Below are positions 1-3,330 of a stretch of 6,255 bases of DNA, one piece after another. Source of the stretch: Deltaproteobacteria bacterium RBG_13_49_15 (GTDB lineage Bacteria > Desulfobacterota > Desulfobacteria > Desulfobacterales > UBA2156); the NCBI GenBank assembly GCA_001797695.1, contig MGQD01000199.1:1-6255 (forward strand), in the 5' to 3' direction. The notes under the pieces are model-generated. The model did not search any database, was not told where the DNA came from, and worked only from the letters and a program-made list of their open reading frames with translations. Position 1 is the stretch's first letter; each line of letters starts with the position of its first letter. The translations under genes were made by a program, and so were the position numbers.

Positions 1-1
1 C

Positions 2-349
2 CCTTATGAACAGCGGTCCCCCAAAATCGTTCTTACCCAGTGCCGAAACGGGATCAACGGCCGGATCATCGCATCCGAAGACGATAAAGAGATCATGGGA
101 GACGGAGACATCGCCTTTGTCGACAAAGGGAAAAAAGACGGCATTCTTCAGGGCCAGCAATATGTCCTGTACGATCAGGAAAGAAGGGTAAATCCGAAAA
201 CCAACCAGGAAGTTTCGGTCGGCCCCAATGACTTCGGGACCATCCTCGTTCTTATTGCCGAAGAGAACGCATCAACAGTTGTGATTACCCAGTCGGATAA
301 AAAGGTTAGCGTTGGAGATCGGTTTCGCACCCCTTCTTTGATGGATTAA
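2..349 (+). CDS. C-terminal part of a LysM-type envelope protein (5' end outside window)
   Basis: The frame is open from the left edge (first full codon at base 2) to TAA at 347-349, giving 115 residues, so any internal ATG is not the true start. The visible part is a beta-rich module: a GRIIAS strand, then DIAFVDKGKKDG, a Q-G-Q-Q-Y-V-L-Y strand, a loop with PKTNQE, a FGTILVLIAEENAS strand and a closing VSVGDRF. The order 'G-x-I ... vyvdkGxxdGv..Gxxf.vy ... iGxlxVl.v.e..StavV..s...v.vGDxf' is what I recall from the C-terminal part of LysM peptidoglycan-binding envelope proteins of sulfate reducers; that is memory, not a search. The LysM repeats themselves would lie off the left edge. The gene ends 9 bp from the convergent ATPase stop, and I see no hairpin terminator in the gap. 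The coding frame is confident; the family name is moderate. Confidence 0.65.
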   Translation, partial: PYEQRSPKIVLTQCRNGINGRIIASEDDKEIMGDGDIAFVDKGKKDGILQGQQYVLYDQERRVNPKTNQEVSVGPNDFGTILVLIAEENASTVVITQSDKKVSVGDRFRTPSLMD

Positions 350-358
350 AAGCGACGA

Positions 359-2185
359 TCATTGTTCCCAGGTAACTCTCAGCACTTCCTGGTATGTCGT
401 CGAGCCATCGATGAGTTTTCGAACCGCGTTCTCGCGCATGCTCACCATCCCTTCCTTTTTTGCCTGGGACAGAATGGCGCTTAAATCAGCGCTTGGTGTA
501 GTGAGCTTTTTGATCGATTCCGTATAGGGAAGCACCTCAAAAATTCCAGTGCGTCCCAAATAGCCGGTCCCGCGGCAGTGCAAACATCCTTTTCCGCGAT
601 GCAGGTGAGCTATTCCATCTGTTCCCACGTCAATCCCCATCTCTTTTAACTCCGTCGAATCCATTTCAAAGATCTCCTGGCAATGGAGGCAAACCTTCCG
701 GACAAGCCGCTGGGCCAGCACGCCTATCAATGTCGCCTGCATCAAAAAGGGTGGAACCCCAAGATCCAGGAGCCGGGTAATGGATGATGCCGAGTCATTG
801 GTATGAAGGGTGGATAATACCAGGTGGCCGGTAAGAGCAGCTTGAACGGCGTTTTCCGCGGTCTCCAGATCCCTCATCTCTCCGAGCATGATGATATCCG
901 GGTCTTGCCTTAAAATGTTGCGAAGGATGGTAGAAAAGGTGACTCCCGCTTGGGGCTGAACGCCGATCTGGTTAAAGGATTCGTGAACCATCTCGATGGG
1001 ATCCTCGACAGTGGTGATGTTCACTTCAGGAGAGGCGAGAGATTTCAGTGTTGAATAAAGGGTGGTCGATTTACCGCTTCCTGTTGGACCGCAAACCAGG
1101 ATGATGCAGTGGGGCATATTGATGAAGCGGTTGTACCGGATGAAATCCGTAGGTGAAAAACCCAGCTTTTCCAGGTCTTGAAAAACGATCTCCGGATCCA
1201 TGATCCGCATTACGACCTTTTCTCCGAAAGCCACCGGAATCGTTGAGACGCGGATCTCCACCTCGACCCCCTCTTTTTCGGTCTTGATCCGGCCGTCCTG
1301 AGGCCGCCGTTTTTCCGCCATATCCATCCTGGACAAGGTTTTGATGCGGCTCACTACCGCGGAATGAACGGTTTTCGGAAGTTCATAAACCGGATGCAGG
1401 ATCCCGTCAATCCGCATCCTTACCCGGCTGATGTTCCGTTTGGGCTCGATGTGGATATCGCTGGCGCGCTGTTCAAACGCATAGTTAAACAGGTGATTGA
1501 CGGCATTGACGATATGCTGGTCCGTGGAAGGGAGTTCATCGGAGGTTTTAAGGCGAACATACTGTTCCAAATTCCCGAGATCCACCAAAGGGGCGGCAAA
1601 TTGATGCTCGGCCTCTGAGATGGACCGTTTGAATCCAAAAAATTCTTCGATGAGTTTAAGAATATCGGATTTGGGGCTGACCACCGTTTTTGTTTTTAAA
1701 AGCGTCGCATGGGAAATGTCATCTAATGCCTCCACGTTGAACGGATTCGGCGTAGCCACGGTCAGCGTGCCGTCTTTCACGGCTATGGGAAGCACCAGGT
1801 GTCGAAGGGCAAAGGTGCGGGGGATGGTGGCGGTTACAATGTTCAGATCGAGTTTTAAAGGATCGATTTTTTTGAAAGGAAAATCCCAGGCTTTAGCCAG
1901 GGCCTCGTAAATAAGACTCTCTTCAAGCTTCAGAGAAGGATCGTCAGCCCGCTCAAGGTTCAATGATGCAATGACATCCACGATACTCAGAAAATCGGTC
2001 CCTTTTCCTCCCGGTGAAAATACTTGGTTTTTCGAGTCCGTCTTTTTCTCCAATTTTTTCTTTAAAGCTTCTCCTTTTAACAGGATCTGCTCCGCCTGAG
2101 GCTTGGAGATCAGGCCGGCCTTATAAATGACGGCGCAAACGGATCGTACGGAGAGGGGATTTTTAATATCGTTTGAAGGGAACAT
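359..2185 (-). CDS. GspE/PulE-family type IV pilus or type II secretion assembly ATPase
   Basis: This is a hexameric cytoplasmic motor that powers assembly of a pilus or pseudopilus at the inner membrane. The call starts at ATG 2185 (608 aa, normal for the family). Residues about 8-160 form the GspE N-terminal region, with SVRSVCAVIYKAGLI, then LEESLIYEALAKAW and the LPIAV..GTLTVATPNPFN segment. The ATPase core follows: AEKRRPQDGRI (290-300), Walker A GPTGSGKST (366-374), the Asp box TVEDPIE (392-398), Walker B LRQDPDIIMLGEMRD (425-439, with GEMRD where GEIRD is usual) and the His box TGHLVLSTLHTND (452-464). A zinc-type tetracysteine motif has CxxC at 499-502 and 534-537. All key residues are present. 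The frame extends upstream to ATG 2317, but those 44 residues do not look like the family and overlap a gene relic and a promoter; neither start has a clear ribosome binding site. PilB, MshE and GspE cannot be separated from sequence alone; nearby pilY1 favours a type IV pilus role. Confidence 0.95.
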   Translation of the reverse strand: MFPSNDIKNPLSVRSVCAVIYKAGLISKPQAEQILLKGEALKKKLEKKTDSKNQVFSPGGKGTDFLSIVDVIASLNLERADDPSLKLEESLIYEALAKAWDFPFKKIDPLKLDLNIVTATIPRTFALRHLVLPIAVKDGTLTVATPNPFNVEALDDISHATLLKTKTVVSPKSDILKLIEEFFGFKRSISEAEHQFAAPLVDLGNLEQYVRLKTSDELPSTDQHIVNAVNHLFNYAFEQRASDIHIEPKRNISRVRMRIDGILHPVYELPKTVHSAVVSRIKTLSRMDMAEKRRPQDGRIKTEKEGVEVEIRVSTIPVAFGEKVVMRIMDPEIVFQDLEKLGFSPTDFIRYNRFINMPHCIILVCGPTGSGKSTTLYSTLKSLASPEVNITTVEDPIEMVHESFNQIGVQPQAGVTFSTILRNILRQDPDIIMLGEMRDLETAENAVQAALTGHLVLSTLHTNDSASSITRLLDLGVPPFLMQATLIGVLAQRLVRKVCLHCQEIFEMDSTELKEMGIDVGTDGIAHLHRGKGCLHCRGTGYLGRTGIFEVLPYTESIKKLTTPSADLSAILSQAKKEGMVSMRENAVRKLIDGSTTYQEVLRVTWEQ

Positions 2186-2221
2186 ATTTAAAATTGTATC
2201 CGACGCCCTGCGTAAAGTCAA
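2186..2221 (-). promoter_or_regulatory. sigma-70-type promoter of the GspE/PulE ATPase gene
   Basis: Read on the minus strand, TTGACT (2216-2221) is followed after exactly 17 bp by TACAAT (2193-2198), each one base from consensus. The predicted transcription start, 7 nt past the -10 box, falls at about 2186-2187, immediately before the ATG at 2185. The mRNA would therefore have essentially no leader, which matches the absence of a Shine-Dalgarno sequence there. The promoter lies inside the upstream extension of the open frame, which argues that the extension is not coding. No start site has been measured. Confidence 0.6.
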
Positions 2222-2291
2222 CCATCGGAAGGCGCGGTTGCCCGCGTCGCTTTTTACGTCAGCCGATGTGCAAAGCTGATCGCCTACGACA

Positions 2292-2317
2292 ATGTATTCC
2301 TGTACAGGGCGATACAT
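2292..2317. promoter_or_regulatory. palindromic dyad upstream of the ATPase promoter (possible operator)
   Basis: A perfect 10-bp palindrome CCTGTACAGG (2299-2308) is flanked by ATGTAT (2292-2297) and ATACAT (2312-2317), which are inverted copies of each other with a slightly off-centre spacing (1 versus 3 bp). It lies about 70 bp upstream of the -35 box. Nested dyads of this size often bind dimeric regulators, but no family is identifiable and the site may simply be part of the decayed gene around it. Confidence 0.25.
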
Positions 2318-2327
2318 GCAGGGCGTT

Positions 2328-2405
2328 TATCTCATGCCCGGTGGAATCCCGCCAGAAATAGATGTTTGGCTCTTTATTTCCGTGCTGATAGTTTACCCTG
2401 TTGTT
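2328..2405 (-). pseudogene. relic of an AAA-type ATPase with DUF4143 C-terminal domain
   Basis: On the minus strand this stretch encodes NNRVNYQHG followed by NIYFWRDSTGHEI. The pattern 'N-(L/I)-Y-F-W-R-D-x-x-G-x-E-(I/V)-D' preceded by a K/N-R-x-N-like segment is a hallmark I recognise from the DUF4143 domain at the C-terminus of a large family of AAA ATPases. The usual following Asp is Asn here, and the reading then turns to unrelated sequence. The roughly 300 residues that should precede it are missing: the similarity stops near 2405, where a folded repeat begins. A second fragment in another frame, QEYIVVGDQ (about 2280-2306), resembles the 'YvvYGGD' near the end of such proteins, suggesting an internal deletion, but this is weak. 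The recognition is from memory of the family, not an alignment. Confidence 0.5.
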
Positions 2406-2416
2406 GCAAAAACCAA

Positions 2417-2477
2417 GGATGCCCCAGATCCAGGGCGTCCAAGAGCGAAGCCGTAGTATTTTACTGCGAGCCCTTGG
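2417..2477. repeat. tandem-hairpin intergenic element (possible dispersed repeat or structured RNA)
   Basis: Two adjacent stem-loops occur. Hairpin 1 pairs GGATGCCC (2417-2424) with GGGCGTCC (2433-2440), 8 bp including one G-U pair, around an 8-nt loop. Hairpin 2 pairs CGTAGTA (2452-2458) with TACTGCG (2462-2468), 7 bp with one G-U pair and a TTT loop; its base can extend through CCAAG (2439-2443) with CTTGG (2473-2477), which competes with hairpin 1 for two bases. AAGCCG (2448-2453) can also pair with CGGCTT (2501-2506). The element abuts the DUF4143 relic at about 2410. Neither strand codes for anything recognisable. Confidence 0.45.
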
Positions 2478-2516
2478 CAACGAAGGAGATGGGACATCAT
2501 CGGCTTTCCCTCCGGG

Positions 2517-2640
2517 TAAAAAACATGACAAATTTTTCATTTGTTTTAGAAGTCACCAAAAGTTTATTCGCGAACCATGCTTAAACGGATTCAAATGCCC
2601 GGTTATCATAATTTTTTTCTATATCTTGTCATGTTTTTTA
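2517..2640. mobile_element. MITE-like element with perfect 15-bp inverted repeats
   Basis: TAAAAAACATGACAA at 2517-2531 is repeated perfectly in inverse orientation at 2626-2640, enclosing 94 bp of mostly AT-rich sequence without a recognisable gene. The outermost bases of each copy are TA, so the unit can be read as a 120-bp element (2519-2638) with 13-bp terminal inverted repeats flanked by a TA duplication, the target preference of IS630/Tc1-mariner transposases. No transposase is present, so it would be a non-autonomous or deleted copy. The inverted repeat is directly visible; the mobile interpretation is inference from a single copy. Confidence 0.4.
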
Positions 2641-2660
2641 TGCAACTGCAGGGTTTACTA

Positions 2661-2701
2661 GAAGCTCGGATAGGATAAGGCTCTCAAAGATTGAAGCTCG
2701 G
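2661..2701. repeat. 9-bp direct repeat
   Basis: GAAGCTCGG occurs at 2661-2669 and again at 2693-2701, 32 bp apart start to start. A related similarity continues downstream: GGATGAGT occurs at 2701-2708, just after the second copy, and again at 2751-2758, in both cases close to a CCGG. The pattern suggests a small degenerate repeated unit. No function is evident. Confidence 0.4.
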
Positions 2702-2712
2702 GATGAGTGAAA

Positions 2713-2763
2713 CCGGAGTTCTTCAGTAGACCGGACTCCCGGCGAGAAACGGATGAGTCCGGT
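2713..2763. other. competing hairpins in the pilY1-ATPase intergenic region
   Basis: ACCGGACTC (2730-2738) is a perfect inverted copy of GAGTCCGGT (2755-2763), a 9-bp stem; inside it CCG (2739-2741) can pair with CGG (2750-2752) around an 8-nt loop. The same central segment (2735-2742) can instead pair with CCGGAGT (2713-2719) through 7 bp and one bulged C. The two folds are mutually exclusive. Neither is followed by a T-run on either strand, so a rho-independent terminator is unlikely. It could be a processing or stabilising structure at the 3' end of the pilY1 operon transcript, or more repeat debris. Confidence 0.45.
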
Positions 2764-2854
2764 AAATTCCACACCTTCGCAAGAGCTTAATAGATGGCGG
2801 CTTCATCCGGAAGCAATTTTTCATTCATGTCCAAAACTCGAATGCGACCAAACA

Positions 2855-3268
2855 CTACCGAATCGGCTCGAGCGGAAGCGCTTTTTTCAGACGTCCTGAT
2901 ATTAACTTTTGAATTGCGGTTGCAAGGATCAACTCATCTTTTGTTATGTATCCCTTCACATGGATGCGTTGTTTTTTCCGAAACGATGCAAGCGGTATCA
3001 CATTTCCGTTTTCATCCAGCAATTGAGTCTGATAGATATCGTTCCCAACCTGGAATCGAGCGATTTCAATCCGTTTTTCATTTGCGATGATAAAAGATTC
3101 ATCCTGATGGACTTCCATGATAATCATATCCATCTCCGTCGCTTGTGCGGTTTTGGGATCGATTGATCCGACCGGTCCCGCATAAACCCCGGAAACAAAT
3201 AAAAGAGAGCATAATACGCCGATCATCCAAGGCCGAAAATCCTTAGTTAACGTCAAAATCCGTTTCAT
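2855..3268 (-). CDS. small exported protein encoded directly after pilY1
   Basis: The 137-aa product starts at ATG 3268, chosen because GGGAGG sits 4 nt upstream and because this puts a signal peptide at the N-terminus; the longer frame to 3352 would overlap the end of pilY1 and prefix a non-signal sequence. Residues 1-30 are a Sec signal peptide: basic residues at 2, 3, 9 and 12, hydrophobic 14-29, and cleavage likely after VYA. The mature 107 residues alternate in a beta pattern (MIIMEV, SFIIA, IEIARF, DIYQTQLL, a DENGN turn, IHVKGYI, ELILATAIQKL) and end in a basic tail (GRLKK). This is compatible with a small beta-barrel or OB-like periplasmic domain, but I recognise no named family. It is 62 bp downstream of pilY1 on the same strand, so co-transcription is likely and a role beside PilY1 at the pilus base or tip, or in its export, is a reasonable guess. 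Confidence 0.8.
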   Translation of the reverse strand: MKRILTLTKDFRPWMIGVLCSLLFVSGVYAGPVGSIDPKTAQATEMDMIIMEVHQDESFIIANEKRIEIARFQVGNDIYQTQLLDENGNVIPLASFRKKQRIHVKGYITKDELILATAIQKLISGRLKKALPLEPIR

Positions 3269-3272
3269 ATTT

Positions 3273-3278
3273 CCTCCC
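3273..3278 (-). promoter_or_regulatory. ribosome binding site fixing the start of the small exported protein
   Basis: GGGAGG on the minus strand lies 4 nt before ATG 3268. It is the only strong Shine-Dalgarno match near any in-frame start of this gene. The ATG within it (3280-3278) and the ATG at 3352 have no comparable site. Confidence 0.8.
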
Positions 3279-3330
3279 ATGATTGAGCAATACCAAATCG
3301 GGATGTCTTGCACGATGGTGTTTGATCCGT

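Larger units (their letters stand above)
2186..2854. other. gene-free patchwork between the ATPase gene and the pilY1 operon
   Basis: About 670 bp hold no convincing intact gene. The short open frames on both strands lack family motifs and good ribosome binding sites. From left to right the stretch holds the ATPase promoter, a palindromic dyad, a DUF4143-type gene relic, a pair of strong tandem hairpins, an AT-rich segment bounded by perfect inverted repeats, a 9-bp direct repeat and a long-stem hairpin, each listed separately. Bases 2764-2854, just past the stop of the small exported protein, show only a weak 5-bp hairpin. I see no clear rho-independent terminator for the pilY1 operon. Confidence 0.7.

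Noticed and set aside
350..358. Shared bidirectional terminator between the convergent LysM-type and ATPase genes
   Set aside because: The gap is only 9 bp and no inverted repeat with T-runs is visible across it or in the adjoining gene ends.
2401..2661. 86-codon plus-strand frame ending in a hydrophobic stretch
   Set aside because: It runs through the hairpin element and the AT-rich MITE-like unit; the hydrophobic tail comes from T-rich DNA and there is no convincing start signal.
2800..2821. GCTTC/GAAGC hairpin followed by TTTTT on the plus strand
   Set aside because: It resembles a terminator, but the stem is only 5 bp and no plus-strand gene precedes it; in the direction of the actual operon there is no T-run.
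2186..2854. Possible cyclic-di-GMP riboswitch or CRISPR array in the intergenic region
   Set aside because: I looked for a GEMM-type core and for regularly spaced repeats; neither is present. The repeats found are short, few and irregular.
2786..2930. Minus-strand frame overlapping the end of the small exported gene, reading RIRVLDMNEKLLPDEAAIY before a stop
   Set aside because: It looks protein-like and raised the idea of a frameshifted C-terminal extension, but it is only about 45 codons after an upstream stop, its ATG is near its end, and the main frame already ends plausibly. Comparison with homologues of the small protein would decide.
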